64,000 nucleotides of DNA from Trujillonella humicola (GCF_046233715.1 NZ_JBJNRJ010000016.1:1-64000), one strand, 5' to 3'. Numbered from the stretch's first letter, positions 53,061-62,868 are shown. Translations and numbers: made by a program. The notes: generated by a model from the letters alone, not told the origin.

Positions 53061-53882
53061 TCAGCCGAGCAGGTGGGTGACGGCGGACAGCCGCTGGTCG
53101 CCGGCCATCGCGGCCAGCCACCGCGACCACCCCGGCCGCGCCCGCATCGCCTCCAGCGCCTGCCGGGCGGCGGCCGCGTCGCCGCGGCGAGAGGCGGCCA
53201 GCGCGGCGTAGAGGTCGCGGGCCCCCTCGGGGGCGAACACGGCCAGGGTGTCGTAGTCGCGCTCGGCGTAGGCGCCCTGCAGGGAGCGCAGCACCCGCAG
53301 CTGGGCCACCGGGTCACCGGAGTCGTCCACCCGCAGGTCGACGCGCACCCCGTCGTCCTCCTCGGTCGCCGGCTCCCCGCCGACCACCAGCAGTGCCGCC
53401 GACTGCCGACCACGGAGATCCCCGCCGGCGTCCTGCCCGGCGCAGAGCGCCGCCAGCAGCCGGTCGGCCAGTGCGCCGGCGGTGACGGTGAAGGCGTGCA
53501 GCATCGCCGGCAGCACGTCGTCGGAGGCGAGCATGTTGCCCTGCACACTGACCGCCTCGGCGACGACGTGCCCGCTCACCGGGAAGGCGCCGGGCCCGGT
53601 GTCGGCGGCGATCGCGCCGCCGGCGGACAGCACGGCCAGCTGCCGGTCGGCGTCCTCGGCGGCGTGCGCCGCACGCCGCACCAGGTCGGCCGGGAGCGTG
53701 CCCTCGGCCAGCCCGTCGAGCAGCACGCCCCCGAGGCCGCGCGGGCTGCGCGCCTGGACGGCGACCACGCCGACGCCCGGCCGGGCGCGGGGCACGGCCC
53801 GGCCGACGGCGAGGATGCAGGAGGAGACGGCGATGCCGAGCTCGCCGGTCGCCGGGTCGCGGGCGACGATCGAGAAGGTCAC
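53061..53882 (-). CDS. DUF1028 family protein (Ntn-hydrolase-like)
   Basis: A 273-residue protein of the DUF1028 family. TFSIVARDPATGELGIAVSS at the N-terminus, VVAVQARSPRGLGG and SVQGNMLASDDVL are its hallmarks. The fold is like Ntn hydrolases but the reaction is unknown; some members occur with heme or organophosphate operons. The C-terminal 70 residues form a helical region (LRSLQGAYAERDYDTLAVF). It lies 28 bases after the CoA-transferase gene on the same strand. Confidence 0.85.
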   Translation of the reverse strand: MTFSIVARDPATGELGIAVSSCILAVGRAVPRARPGVGVVAVQARSPRGLGGVLLDGLAEGTLPADLVRRAAHAAEDADRQLAVLSAGGAIAADTGPGAFPVSGHVVAEAVSVQGNMLASDDVLPAMLHAFTVTAGALADRLLAALCAGQDAGGDLRGRQSAALLVVGGEPATEEDDGVRVDLRVDDSGDPVAQLRVLRSLQGAYAERDYDTLAVFAPEGARDLYAALAASRRGDAAAARQALEAMRARPGWSRWLAAMAGDQRLSAVTHLLG

Positions 53883-53910
53883 CGGGGCGGCCGTACGGGC
53901 TGCGGAGCGG

Positions 53911-54579
53911 TCAGGCGGTGGCCGGCAGCGACATCTCGCGGACGTCGTCGGCGACGGCCAGCGGGGCGCCGGTGGCCGCGACGACCTCGTCGGCGGTGAC
54001 GCCGGGAGCGGTCTCGCGGAGCACGAACCCGCTCGGGGTGACGTCGACGACGGCGAGGTCGGTGATCACCCGGTCGACGCAGGCCTTGCCGGTGAGCGGC
54101 AGGGTGCACTCCTCGACCAGCTTCGGGGACCCGTCGCGGGCCACGTGCTCCATCATGATGATCACCTGGCGGGCGCCGTGGACGAGGTCCATCGCGCCGC
54201 CCATGCCGTTGACCATCTTGCCGGGGATGAGCCAGTTGGCCAGGTCGCCGCGGGGGTTGACCTGCATCGCGCCGAGGACGGCGACGTCGAGGTGCTGGCC
54301 GCGGATCATCCCGAAGCTCGTCGAGGAGTCGAAGAAGCTGGCGCCGGGCAGGATCGTGACGGTCTCCTTGCCGGCGTTGATCAGGTCCGGGTCCTCGTCG
54401 CCCTCGAAGGGGTAGGGCCCGACGCCGAGGACGCCGTTCTCCGAGTGCAGCACCACGTGCACGCCGTCGGGCACGTAGTTGGGCACCAGGGTGGGCATGC
54501 CGATGCCCAGGTTGACGTAGGCGCCGTCGGTGAGCTCCTGGGCCACCCGGGCGGCCAGCTGCTCGCGGGTGAGTGTCAT
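53911..54579 (-). CDS. scoB: 3-oxoacid CoA-transferase, subunit B
   Basis: A 222-residue beta subunit that moves CoA from succinyl-CoA to acetoacetate (or related 3-oxoacids). YVNLGIGMPTLVPNYVP and the catalytic SENGVLGVGP (Glu forms the thioester) are clear, followed by GGAMDLVHGARQVIIMMEH. It starts one base after the subunit A stop, with AGGGGA as ribosome site inside that gene's end. Confidence 0.93.
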   Translation of the reverse strand: MTLTREQLAARVAQELTDGAYVNLGIGMPTLVPNYVPDGVHVVLHSENGVLGVGPYPFEGDEDPDLINAGKETVTILPGASFFDSSTSFGMIRGQHLDVAVLGAMQVNPRGDLANWLIPGKMVNGMGGAMDLVHGARQVIIMMEHVARDGSPKLVEECTLPLTGKACVDRVITDLAVVDVTPSGFVLRETAPGVTADEVVAATGAPLAVADDVREMSLPATA

Positions 54580-54580
54580 G

Positions 54581-55342
<762 letters not shown>

Positions 55343-55385
55343 GCGCCGATCCACCGTCCGTCCGGGCGGCCGTCCGGCTCCCGCG

Positions 55386-56189
55386 TCAGGCGGGGCGGCC
55401 CAGCTCGCGGATGCCCTCGATCTTGGTGCCGAGCGTAGCCGTGACGTGTTCGTCGGCGGCCCGCCGGGGCAGCCGCGAGAGGTCGGGCGCGGTGACGAGC
55501 ACGAGCGAGGCGCCGGCGACCAGCGGGGCCAGCAACCAGGCGACGGGGCCGGCCTCGGCGGCGGTCCGCGCGTCGACGAGCACCCGGTCGCCCTCGGCCA
55601 GTCCCAGCCGGCCGGCCAGCTCGGTGGCGGTCTCGACCAGGCCGCCCAGCGTCAGCTCCAGCCCGCCGGCCGCCAGCCCGGGCGCGGCGGGGTCGGGCTG
55701 CTGCCAGGGGGTGAACGTGTCGCCGTGGGTGCGCACCTCGACGGCGTAGTCCCGGGCCGGGCCGGTGTAGCCGGCCATGCCGGTCCCGAGCGGGTGCAGC
55801 GACAGCCCGACGAGCTCGGGGAGGTCGAGCTCCTCCAGCGGCGGCAGCCGGCCCTCGTCGGCGAGCACCACGTCGGCACCGGCCAGCGCGCCGTCGTCCT
55901 CGGCGGCGGTCTCCACCACGGTCGCGCCGCAGCTCCACGTGGCCAGGAGCACCGCGGCCGTCTGCCAGTGCGCCGGCAGCACCACGGCGACGCGGCTGCC
56001 CGGGCCGACGTCGAACTCCTCCTGCAGCAGGTTGGCGGTCTTCGCCACCCAGTTGGCGAACGTCGCCGCCGACAGCTCCACGCGGGAGGCCGCCACGTCG
56101 TCGTAGTGGGTCAGCAGAGGGGCCGCCGCGGCGCGGCGGAGCGCTGCCCGGAGGACGTCGGACGGGGTGGAGGGCCGCGTGGTGCGCAC
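55386..56189 (-). CDS. TIGR03089 family protein (AMP-ligase-like N-terminal fragment)
   Basis: A 267-residue member of an actinobacterial family related to the N-terminal lobe of acyl-AMP ligases: LLTHYDDVAASRVELSAATF, then NWVAKTANLLQEEFDVGPGS and VAVVLPAHWQTAAVLLATW. The C-terminal ATP-binding and catalytic lobe is absent, so ligase activity is unlikely. In many actinobacteria it lies near LCP and dTDP-rhamnose or arabinan genes, as here. GTG 56189 is the most reasonable start. Confidence 0.8.
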   Translation of the reverse strand: MRTTRPSTPSDVLRAALRRAAAAPLLTHYDDVAASRVELSAATFANWVAKTANLLQEEFDVGPGSRVAVVLPAHWQTAAVLLATWSCGATVVETAAEDDGALAGADVVLADEGRLPPLEELDLPELVGLSLHPLGTGMAGYTGPARDYAVEVRTHGDTFTPWQQPDPAAPGLAAGGLELTLGGLVETATELAGRLGLAEGDRVLVDARTAAEAGPVAWLLAPLVAGASLVLVTAPDLSRLPRRAADEHVTATLGTKIEGIRELGRPA

Positions 56190-56257
56190 GTGACGAGAGT
56201 GCCCTGTGACGGGGCGGTTCGCCCCGCGCGTCACCGGCTCGGAGGTCACGGCGCGGT

Positions 56258-56263
56258 TACAGT
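56258..56263 (+). promoter_or_regulatory. -10 element (TACAGT) for the DPA operon
   Basis: TACAGT ends 7 bases before the ATG at 56271, giving a leaderless transcript that could run through the following genes. Confidence 0.55.
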
Positions 56264-56270
56264 TCTCGCG

Positions 56271-56816
56271 ATGACCGCGACTGCCGACGGCGCCGGGTCC
56301 GGGCTCCTCCGCCTGGACCACGCGCTGCTCCGATCCACCCGGCGGACGCTGGGCTCGACCCCTGCGGTCCCGGTGGCCCAGGGCCTCTCGCACTTCGGCG
56401 AGCACGCGCTCGGCTGGGTCGCCCTGGGCGCGGCCGGCTGGCTGTCCGGCCGCCGCCGCGAGGAGTGGCTGGCCGGCACCGCGGGCGTCCTGGCGGCGCA
56501 CGCCGCCGGGGTGGTCGTCAAGCGCGTCGTGCGGCGGGTGCGCCCGGCGCTGGAGGACGTGCCGGCCCTGGTGGCGACGCCGAGCCGGCTGTCCTTCCCC
56601 AGCGCGCACAGCTGCTCGACCGCCGCGGCCGCCGTGGGCTTCGGCCCCATGGTCGGCCGCCTCCCCATGGCCGGCGTGACGGGTCTGATGCTCGTCTCGC
56701 GGGTGCTCCTGGGGGTGCACTACCCGTCCGACGTCGTCTCGGGAGCGGCGCTGGGGGCCGGCACGGCCACCCTCGTCCGGCGGCGCCTGACCCGGTTCGA
56801 AGGTAGGAAGGCATGA
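56271..56816 (+). CDS. PAP2 phosphatase, decaprenylphosphoryl-phosphoribose phosphatase-like
   Basis: A 181-residue membrane phosphatase with all three PAP2 motifs: KRVVRRVRP (Kx6RP), FPSAHS (PSGH variant with Ala) and SRVLLGVHYPSD (SRx5Hx3D). It sits directly before ubiA as Rv3807c does, where it is proposed to remove the 5-phosphate from decaprenylphosphoryl-5-phosphoribose. The ATGA overlap couples it to ubiA. Confidence 0.88.
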   Translation: MTATADGAGSGLLRLDHALLRSTRRTLGSTPAVPVAQGLSHFGEHALGWVALGAAGWLSGRRREEWLAGTAGVLAAHAAGVVVKRVVRRVRPALEDVPALVATPSRLSFPSAHSCSTAAAAVGFGPMVGRLPMAGVTGLMLVSRVLLGVHYPSDVVSGAALGAGTATLVRRRLTRFEGRKA

Positions 56817-57823
56817 CCGTGACGATCTCCCAGCCCGGCCCCCCGGGACCCGCCTCGCCGGATGCCGCCACCGCCCCGGCGGCCGGCGCCCCGGCGCCGG
56901 CCGGCCCGCCCGCAGCCCCGCCGCTGGCCCCGCGCCTGCCCGGTTGGCGCGGCACCTTCGCCTGGGGCGTCATCCGCTCGTGGCGGCCCCGCCAGTGGGC
57001 GAAGAACGTCCTGGTCCTCGCCGCACCTCTGGCCGCCGGGAAGGTCTTCGACCTCGACGTGCTCGGCCCCACCGCGGTGGCCTTCCTGCTGTTCTGCGTC
57101 GCGGCCTCGGGCGTCTACCTCGTCAACGACACGATCGACGTCGAGGAGGACCGCCGGCACCCGCGCAAGCGGTTCCGGCCGATCGCGGCGGGCGTGGTGC
57201 CCAAGGGCCTGGCCCTGGCCATGGCGGTGCTGTTCTTCGCCGTCGCGCTCGTCGTCGCGGTGCTGCTCACCCGCCCGGCGCTGGCCTGGGTGCTGGGCAG
57301 CTACGTGGTGATCCAGCTCGGCTACTGCATGTTCCTCAAGAACCAGCCGGTCATCGACCTCGCGGTCGTCGCCTCCGGCTTCCTGCTGCGCGGCATCGCC
57401 GGCGGTGTGGCCGCCGGGCTCGAGCTGTCGCAGTGGTTCCTGCTCGTCGCCGCGTTCGGCTCGCTGTTCATGGTGGCCGGCAAGCGCTACTCCGAGCTGG
57501 TGCTGATCGGTGACGCCGCGGCCACCCGCAAGACGCTGCAGGAGTACTCCGCCAGCTACCTGCGCTTCGTCTGGAGCCTGTCGGCCGCGGTCACGCTGAC
57601 CGCCTACAGCCTGTGGGCCTTCGAGATGGGGGAGACCCAGGAGGGTGCCCCCTGGTCGCTGATCTCCATCGCCCCGTTCGTGCTGGCGATCCTGCTGTAC
57701 GCCCGCGACGTCGACAAGGGCGAGGCCGGGGCGCCGGAGGACATCGTCCTGGGCGACCGCGTGCTGCTGGCCCTCGGCGTCCTGTGGGCCGCGACCATGG
57801 CGCTGGGTGTCTACGGTGTCTGA
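56813..57823 (+). CDS. ubiA: Decaprenyl-phosphate phosphoribosyltransferase
   Basis: A 336-residue UbiA-family prenyltransferase that joins phosphoribosyl pyrophosphate to decaprenyl phosphate, the first step to the arabinose donor for arabinogalactan. About nine helices; metal-binding motifs NDTIDVEEDRRHP (NDxxDxxxD) and YARDVDKGEAGAPEDIVLGD in the second half. SWRPRQWAKNVLV is typical. A Pro/Ala-rich 40-residue N-terminus precedes it. The stop TGA is the first triplet of hairpin copy B, and the dprE1 start lies inside the last codons. Confidence 0.92.
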   Translation: MTVTISQPGPPGPASPDAATAPAAGAPAPAGPPAAPPLAPRLPGWRGTFAWGVIRSWRPRQWAKNVLVLAAPLAAGKVFDLDVLGPTAVAFLLFCVAASGVYLVNDTIDVEEDRRHPRKRFRPIAAGVVPKGLALAMAVLFFAVALVVAVLLTRPALAWVLGSYVVIQLGYCMFLKNQPVIDLAVVASGFLLRGIAGGVAAGLELSQWFLLVAAFGSLFMVAGKRYSELVLIGDAAATRKTLQEYSASYLRFVWSLSAAVTLTAYSLWAFEMGETQEGAPWSLISIAPFVLAILLYARDVDKGEAGAPEDIVLGDRVLLALGVLWAATMALGVYGV

Positions 57824-59243
57824 GGAAGGACCCCGTTCCCCCCACCGCTCGCAAGCTCGCGGCGGGACCCTGAACGGGGCCGGGCGGAGCCCTGAGACTC
57901 TCACCGGCTGGGGGCGCACCGCGGCCACCCCCGCCCTGGTCGACCGCGTCGCCGACGAGGCCGACGCCCGCAAGGTGCTCGCCGAGGCCCGCGCCGAGGC
58001 GCAGGGCCGGGGGGTCGTCGCCCGCGGCCTGGCCCGCAGCTACGGCGACGCCGCGCAGAACGCCGGTGGCCGCGTGCTGGACATGACCGGCTCGGACCGC
58101 GTGCTGGACGTCGACATCGCGACCGCGGAGGTCGAGGTGGAGGCGGGTATCTCCCTCGACCGCCTGATGAACCTCTTCGTCCCGCTGGGCATGTTCGTGC
58201 CGGTCACCGCCGGCACCCGGTACGTGACCGTGGGCGGGGCCATCGCCGCCGACATCCACGGCAAGAACCACCACGTGGCCGGCAGCTTCTCCCAGCACGT
58301 GCGCTGGCTGGACCTGCTCACCGCCGACGGCCAGGTCCGCCGGGTGGGGCCGGAGACCGACCCCGACCTGTTCTGGGCCACCGCCGGCGGCATGGGCCTC
58401 ACCGGCGTGATCCTGCGGGCCCGGGTGCGGATGAAGCCGATCGAGACCTCCCGATGCCTGGTCGACACCGACCGCACTCCGGACCTCGACGCGTTGATGA
58501 CGCTGCTCGCCGAGACCGACCACCTCTACGACTACTCGGTGGCCTGGATCGACTGCGTGGCCAAGGGCGCCCGGATGGGGCGCTCGGTCCTCACCCGGGG
58601 CCGGTTCGCCCGGCGCGACGAGCTCCCCGCCCGCAGGCGGGCCGACCCGCTGCGGTACGCCGGCTCGGTCAAGCTCTCGGTGCCCGACGTCTTCCCGCCC
58701 GGGCTGCTCAACCTCGCCACCGTGTCGGCGTTCAACGAGCTCTGGTACCGCAAGGCGCCCGCGCGCAAGCGCGACCAGCTGCAGAGCATCCCCACGTTCT
58801 TCCACCCGCTGGACGGGGTGGGCGCCTGGAACCGCATCTACGGCCCCCGCGGCTTCGTGCAGTACCAGGTCACCGTGCCGTTCGGGCACGAGGAGACGAT
58901 GCGCCGGGTGCTCGAGCGCATCGCCACCTCGGGCCACGCCTCCTTCCTCGCCGTGCTCAAGCGCTTCGGCGAGGGCAACCCGGGCATGCTGTCCTACCCG
59001 TCGCCGGGGTGGACCCTCGCGCTGGACATCCCCGTCGTCGGCGGTCTGGCACGGCTGCTGGACGAGCTCGACGAGCAGGTGGTCGAGGTGGGTGGGCGCA
59101 CCTACCTGGCCAAGGACTCGCGGGTCCGCCCGGAGGTCTTCGCGCGCATGTACCCGCGCCTGGAGGAGTTCCGCGCGGTGCGCCGTCGCGTGGACCCCGA
59201 CGGCGTCTTCACCTCCGACCTGGCCCGGCGACTGGAACTGTGA
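57807..59243 (+). CDS. dprE1: Decaprenylphosphoryl-beta-D-ribose 2'-oxidase
   Basis: A 478-residue FAD enzyme that, with DprE2, epimerises decaprenylphosphoryl ribose to arabinose. Seen: FAD segment VARGLARSYGDAAQNAGG, AADIHGKNHHVAGSFSQHV, and PGWTLALDIPVVGGL. In M. tuberculosis the last block carries Cys387, the residue trapped by benzothiazinones; here it is Ala405. Residues about 6-28 are encoded by hairpin copy B, giving a Gly/Arg/Pro-rich lead not usual in the family. Start GTG 57807 overlaps ubiA by 17 bases; GTG 57816 is also possible. Either start leaves the repeat translated. Confidence 0.92.
   Translation: MSTVSEEGPRSPHRSQARGGTLNGAGRSPETLTGWGRTAATPALVDRVADEADARKVLAEARAEAQGRGVVARGLARSYGDAAQNAGGRVLDMTGSDRVLDVDIATAEVEVEAGISLDRLMNLFVPLGMFVPVTAGTRYVTVGGAIAADIHGKNHHVAGSFSQHVRWLDLLTADGQVRRVGPETDPDLFWATAGGMGLTGVILRARVRMKPIETSRCLVDTDRTPDLDALMTLLAETDHLYDYSVAWIDCVAKGARMGRSVLTRGRFARRDELPARRRADPLRYAGSVKLSVPDVFPPGLLNLATVSAFNELWYRKAPARKRDQLQSIPTFFHPLDGVGAWNRIYGPRGFVQYQVTVPFGHEETMRRVLERIATSGHASFLAVLKRFGEGNPGMLSYPSPGWTLALDIPVVGGLARLLDELDEQVVEVGGRTYLAKDSRVRPEVFARMYPRLEEFRAVRRRVDPDGVFTSDLARRLEL
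57822..57880 (+). repeat. Hairpin element, copy B, at the ubiA/dprE1 junction
   Basis: After TGAGGAAGGA, the outer arm CCCCGTTC (57831-57838) pairs with GAACGGGG (57872-57879); the inner CCC-A-CCGC pairs with GCGG-C-GGG (57859-57866) around TCGCAAGCTC. It begins at the ubiA stop and is read through as the dprE1 N-terminus. Confidence 0.8.
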
Positions 59244-59253
59244 GGCCCACCCC

Positions 59254-60009
59254 GTGATCGACGCGCTCGGCTCTGTCGGCTCCCTGCTGCTCGTGGGGGG
59301 GACGTCGGACATCGCCGTCGCCACCGCCCGCCGCTACCTGCGGGAGCGGCCGCTGCGGATCGTCCTCGCCGCCCGCGACAGCGCCCGGCGCACGGCGGTG
59401 GCCGAGGAGCTGCGCGCCGCCGGGGCGACCGTCGAGGTCGTCGACTTCGACGCCGAGGACCCGAAGTCCCCCGAGCGGATGGTCGCCGAGGCCACGGCCG
59501 GTGGGGACGTCGACGTGGCGGTGGTCGCCTTCGGCGCGCTGGGCGACCAGGAGCAGCTGGCCTCCGACCCCGACGCCGTCGCCGCCCTGGCCCGCGTCAA
59601 CTACGTGGCGCCGGTCGTCGTGGGCACCGTGCTGGCCCAGCGGATGCGGGCCCAGGGCCACGGCGTGATCGTCGCCCTGTCGTCCGTGGCGGGGGAGCGG
59701 GCCCGGGCCTCCAACTACGCCTACGGCTCCACCAAGGCCGGGATGGACGCGTTCTTCAGCGGCCTGTCCGACTCGCTGGCCGGCACCGGCGTGTCCGTGC
59801 TGGTGGTCCGCCCCGGCTTCGTCCGCTCGAAGATGACCGAGGGCCTGCCCGAGGCCCCGCTCGCCACGACGCCCGAGGCGGTGGCCGAGGCCATCGTCAC
59901 CGGCGTCCGGACGGGCCGGCACACGGTGTGGGTGCCCGGTGCGATGCGCTGGGTCATGAGCGGCCTCCGGCACACGCCCCGGCGGCTGTTCCGCAGGCTC
60001 CCGCTGTGA
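59254..60009 (+). CDS. dprE2: Decaprenylphosphoryl-2-keto-beta-D-erythro-pentose reductase
   Basis: A 251-residue short-chain dehydrogenase that reduces the DprE1 product to decaprenylphosphoryl arabinose. LLLVGGTSDIAVATARRYL is the cofactor motif (GGxSxI type), ALSSVAGERARASNYAYGS then KAG hold the Ser-Tyr-Lys triad. It follows dprE1 by 10 bases, and its stop overlaps the next GTG. Confidence 0.93.
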   Translation: MIDALGSVGSLLLVGGTSDIAVATARRYLRERPLRIVLAARDSARRTAVAEELRAAGATVEVVDFDAEDPKSPERMVAEATAGGDVDVAVVAFGALGDQEQLASDPDAVAALARVNYVAPVVVGTVLAQRMRAQGHGVIVALSSVAGERARASNYAYGSTKAGMDAFFSGLSDSLAGTGVSVLVVRPGFVRSKMTEGLPEAPLATTPEAVAEAIVTGVRTGRHTVWVPGAMRWVMSGLRHTPRRLFRRLPL

Positions 60010-61283
60010 CCCGGGCGTGGCGGTGGACCACCGACGTCGTCCGCCGGGAGGTCCACGGGTCGTCGGTGATCGACCGTGCGCTGTGGATGGCCGTCGTCGC
60101 GGTGGCGGCGGTCCGCCTGTGGCAGGCGATCCCCTTCGGCGGCGACTTGCGGATCATCTGGTTCGCCGGCCGCCACCTGCTCGACGGCGAGCCCGTCTTC
60201 GCCGATCCGTACTTCATCTACCTGCCCAGCTCGGCGCTGTTCGCGGCACCCTTCGGCCTGCTCCCCGAGGACGTCGGGGTGGGGGTGGGAGCCGTGCTCG
60301 GCTGCCTGGCCGTCATCGCGTTCGCCTGGGCCTGCGTGCGGCTGCTCGCGGCTCCGGCGCCGCAGTGGCTCGCCCCCGCCGTCGCCCTCGCCGTCCTGGT
60401 CAGCCACGCGGGTGGCGACCTCATCACGGTGGCCAACAGCGAGTTCGTGACGCTGGCGATGCTCCCGTTCATCCTCCTGGCGGCCGCGCGGGGGCGGTGG
60501 CTGCTGTTCGGCGTGCTGCTCGGCGTGAGCATCGCGGTGAAGCCCTTCCTGCTCGCGCTCCTGGCGCTCCCGCTGCTGGCCGGCCGCTTCCGGGCGCTGG
60601 GCGTCGCGATCGCCGTCCCGGTGGCGGTGTCGCTGCTCGCGCTCCCGTTCGTCGCCGACCCGGGCGCCTTCTTCACCACCACCATCCCGAACCTGCTCCG
60701 GGGGCAGGAGGCGCTGAACAACACGGCCAACGCCTCCCTGGCCAACCTGCTGGAGTACGTGGGTGTGCCGGAGCGGCTCGCCCTGCTGCTGCGCCTGCTG
60801 CTCCTGGCCACCGGGCTGACCGCCGCGTTCCTGCGCTGGCGCCGCCCCGGCGGCGACCCGGTGGTCCGGGTGGTCGAGGTGGGCACCCTGCTGCTGCTCG
60901 CCAGCAGCCTGGCGTCCTCGGTCGTCTGGTCGCACTACTCGCTGCTGGCGCTGCCGGTGTTCGTGATCGCCGGGCGGGCGGGATCGGTGACCGGCCGCAC
61001 CGCGGTGCTGTGGCCGCTCCTGCTGCCGGTGTTCGCCCTGGGCTACCCGGCCTCGATGCCCGGCGTCTGGGGCACGGTCATGGTCCGCGTGGGCGTCGCC
61101 CTGGTGCTGATCCTGCTGGTGCTCTCCCTCCGCGCGGCCCTCTCCCGGCCGGCGGCTGACGCACCGGCAGCCGCCGCACGGACGACGGTCGCCGGTCGGA
61201 CCGGCGGCACGGAAGCGCACCGCACCGCGGAGCGCGGCCCCGCGGGGAACACCGCAGGCCGCCGCCCCGTCCGGGCGGAGTGA
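60006..61283 (+). CDS. GT87-type (GT-C) membrane glycosyltransferase, possible arabinosyltransferase
   Basis: A 425-residue polytopic protein with about 10-12 helices. GGDLRIIWFAGRHLLDGEPVF after helix 1 has the acidic residues of GT-C active sites, and VANSEFVTLAMLPFILLAA and GVSIAVKPFLLALLALPLL fit the DUF2029/GT87 family that includes AftC. Cotranscription with the arabinose-donor genes suggests it uses decaprenylphosphoryl arabinose; the linkage is unknown. Pro/Arg/Thr-rich C-terminal tail of about 45 residues. Confidence 0.7.
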   Translation: MTRAWRWTTDVVRREVHGSSVIDRALWMAVVAVAAVRLWQAIPFGGDLRIIWFAGRHLLDGEPVFADPYFIYLPSSALFAAPFGLLPEDVGVGVGAVLGCLAVIAFAWACVRLLAAPAPQWLAPAVALAVLVSHAGGDLITVANSEFVTLAMLPFILLAAARGRWLLFGVLLGVSIAVKPFLLALLALPLLAGRFRALGVAIAVPVAVSLLALPFVADPGAFFTTTIPNLLRGQEALNNTANASLANLLEYVGVPERLALLLRLLLLATGLTAAFLRWRRPGGDPVVRVVEVGTLLLLASSLASSVVWSHYSLLALPVFVIAGRAGSVTGRTAVLWPLLLPVFALGYPASMPGVWGTVMVRVGVALVLILLVLSLRAALSRPAADAPAAAARTTVAGRTGGTEAHRTAERGPAGNTAGRRPVRAE

Positions 61284-61338
61284 GCACCCCGCAGCACCCC
61301 ACCCCGCGGCACCGCACCCGCAGCAGCGCCCCCCTGCG

Positions 61339-62868
61339 TCAGCGGATGCAGCTCGTGTCGTCGGCGGTGCGCAGGTCCTCGCCGACCACCTCGTCGCCCG
61401 CCGGCTGGGGGGTGGTCGGGCTGCCGATGCCGGTGAAGTCGGAGCCGAGGACCAGCTGCACCGTGCCCGGGTCGAGCGTGTCGTCGAGCTGCACGAGCGC
61501 GCCGGGTACCTGCGCCGCGACGGTGGCGGCCGGCGCCTCGTCGCCGGAGGCATGCCGGACCATCGTCTGCGCGTAGTCGCTGCGGTCGGCGTTGCCGGCC
61601 CCGGCGAGCACGAAGCCCGCCGCCTCGAGCGCCGCGCCGGCCTCGGCCGCGACGCCGGGGACGCCCGAGCCGTTGAGCACCTCGACCGCCACGGTCGCGG
61701 GGTCCACCGTCGCCGGGGGCCCGGCCGGCTCCGGCGCGGGTCCCCCGGGCTCGGCCGACAGCTGGGCGAAGAAGCGGTGCAGCGTCTCCTCGTCCTCCAG
61801 CCGGATGATCGAGCCGACGCCGTCCAGCCGCTCGTCGCCGACGTAGGGGACCGTCTGGAAGGTGATGCTGCCCAGTGCCACCGACTGCATCTGCTGGGCC
61901 AGCGCGAACAGGTCCAGGTCCCGGTCCACGGTCAGCGCCCGGGAGACGGCCTCGACCAGTTCCCGCTGCTTGCCGGGGTCGAGCAGCACGTCGCTGGACA
62001 GGATGTTGCGCAGGACGCCGGCGATGAACACCTGCTGCCGGACGATGCGGTCGTAGTCCCCCCGGCCCTGGTCGCCCAGGTTGTGCCGCTGCCGGACGAA
62101 GGCCAGCGCGTCGGCGCCGGAGATGGTCTGCCGGCCGGCGGGGAAGTAGGCGCCGGAGTACTCCCGGTCGTCGACGGCGGCGCAGAGGTTGACCTCGACG
62201 CCGCCGACGACGCTGGTCAGCTCGAAGAAGCCGAGCAGGTCGACCTCGGCGTAGTGGTCGATGCGCTGCCCGGTCAGGTCGCTGATCGTCTGCACCAGCA
62301 GCTGGGCGCCGCCGGCCTGCTTGTCGGCCTCGGGGGCGGCGTCGTCCACCGCGCCGTAGCCCAGGGCGTAGGCGGCGTTCAGCTTGTGGGGTCCGTGTCC
62401 GGGGACCTCGACGTAGGAGTCGCGGGGGAACGAGACGAAGGAGGCGGCCGACCCGTCGGCCGGCAGGTGGACCAGGATCATCGTGTCGGTGTTGAGCCCG
62501 GAGTCCGTTCCCGCGCTCAGCTCGCGCAGCTGCTCCTCGGTGAGGTCGGCCCGGCTGTCGCTGCCCACCAGCAGGAGGTTGAGCGCCTCCGGTGCCCCGC
62601 CGGTGTCGGAGTTGCCGCTGTCGGGGATGGCGTCGGTGCGGTTGACCGTCGCCTCGGCGACCTGGCCGAGGTACCAGCTCCAGCCGGTGGTGGCCAGCAG
62701 GAGGAGGGACAGCACACCGGCCAGGACCCGGGCCACGACCGCGACCCGCCGGCCCCGCGGGGTCCCGGTGCCGGCCGGCCGGGGACTCCCGGCCGAGCGC
62801 CCCAGCCGCGGGTCCAGGTGCGCGGGCAGCCGCCGCCCGCCGGGCGGTCCGGGCTCGCTCGCGCCCAC
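61339..62868 (-). CDS. LCP (LytR-CpsA-Psr) wall polymer ligase with LytR_C domain, copy 1
   Basis: A 509-residue protein: Arg/Pro-rich cytoplasmic lead, one helix (about 44-66), LCP domain with LLLVGSDSRADLTEEQL, GLNTDTMILVHLP, FVSFPRDSYVEV and FVRQRHNLGDQGRGDYDRI (Arg/Asp catalytic and lipid-pyrophosphate residues), and a C-terminal LytR_C domain (VAVEVLNGSGVPGVAAEAG). LCP enzymes attach arabinogalactan or similar polymers to peptidoglycan, which fits the arabinose genes next door. GTG 62868 has GGAGGACGCC before it; TACCCT at 62923-62918 may be the -10. Confidence 0.92.
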   Translation of the reverse strand: MGASEPGPPGGRRLPAHLDPRLGRSAGSPRPAGTGTPRGRRVAVVARVLAGVLSLLLLATTGWSWYLGQVAEATVNRTDAIPDSGNSDTGGAPEALNLLLVGSDSRADLTEEQLRELSAGTDSGLNTDTMILVHLPADGSAASFVSFPRDSYVEVPGHGPHKLNAAYALGYGAVDDAAPEADKQAGGAQLLVQTISDLTGQRIDHYAEVDLLGFFELTSVVGGVEVNLCAAVDDREYSGAYFPAGRQTISGADALAFVRQRHNLGDQGRGDYDRIVRQQVFIAGVLRNILSSDVLLDPGKQRELVEAVSRALTVDRDLDLFALAQQMQSVALGSITFQTVPYVGDERLDGVGSIIRLEDEETLHRFFAQLSAEPGGPAPEPAGPPATVDPATVAVEVLNGSGVPGVAAEAGAALEAAGFVLAGAGNADRSDYAQTMVRHASGDEAPAATVAAQVPGALVQLDDTLDPGTVQLVLGSDFTGIGSPTTPQPAGDEVVGEDLRTADDTSCIR

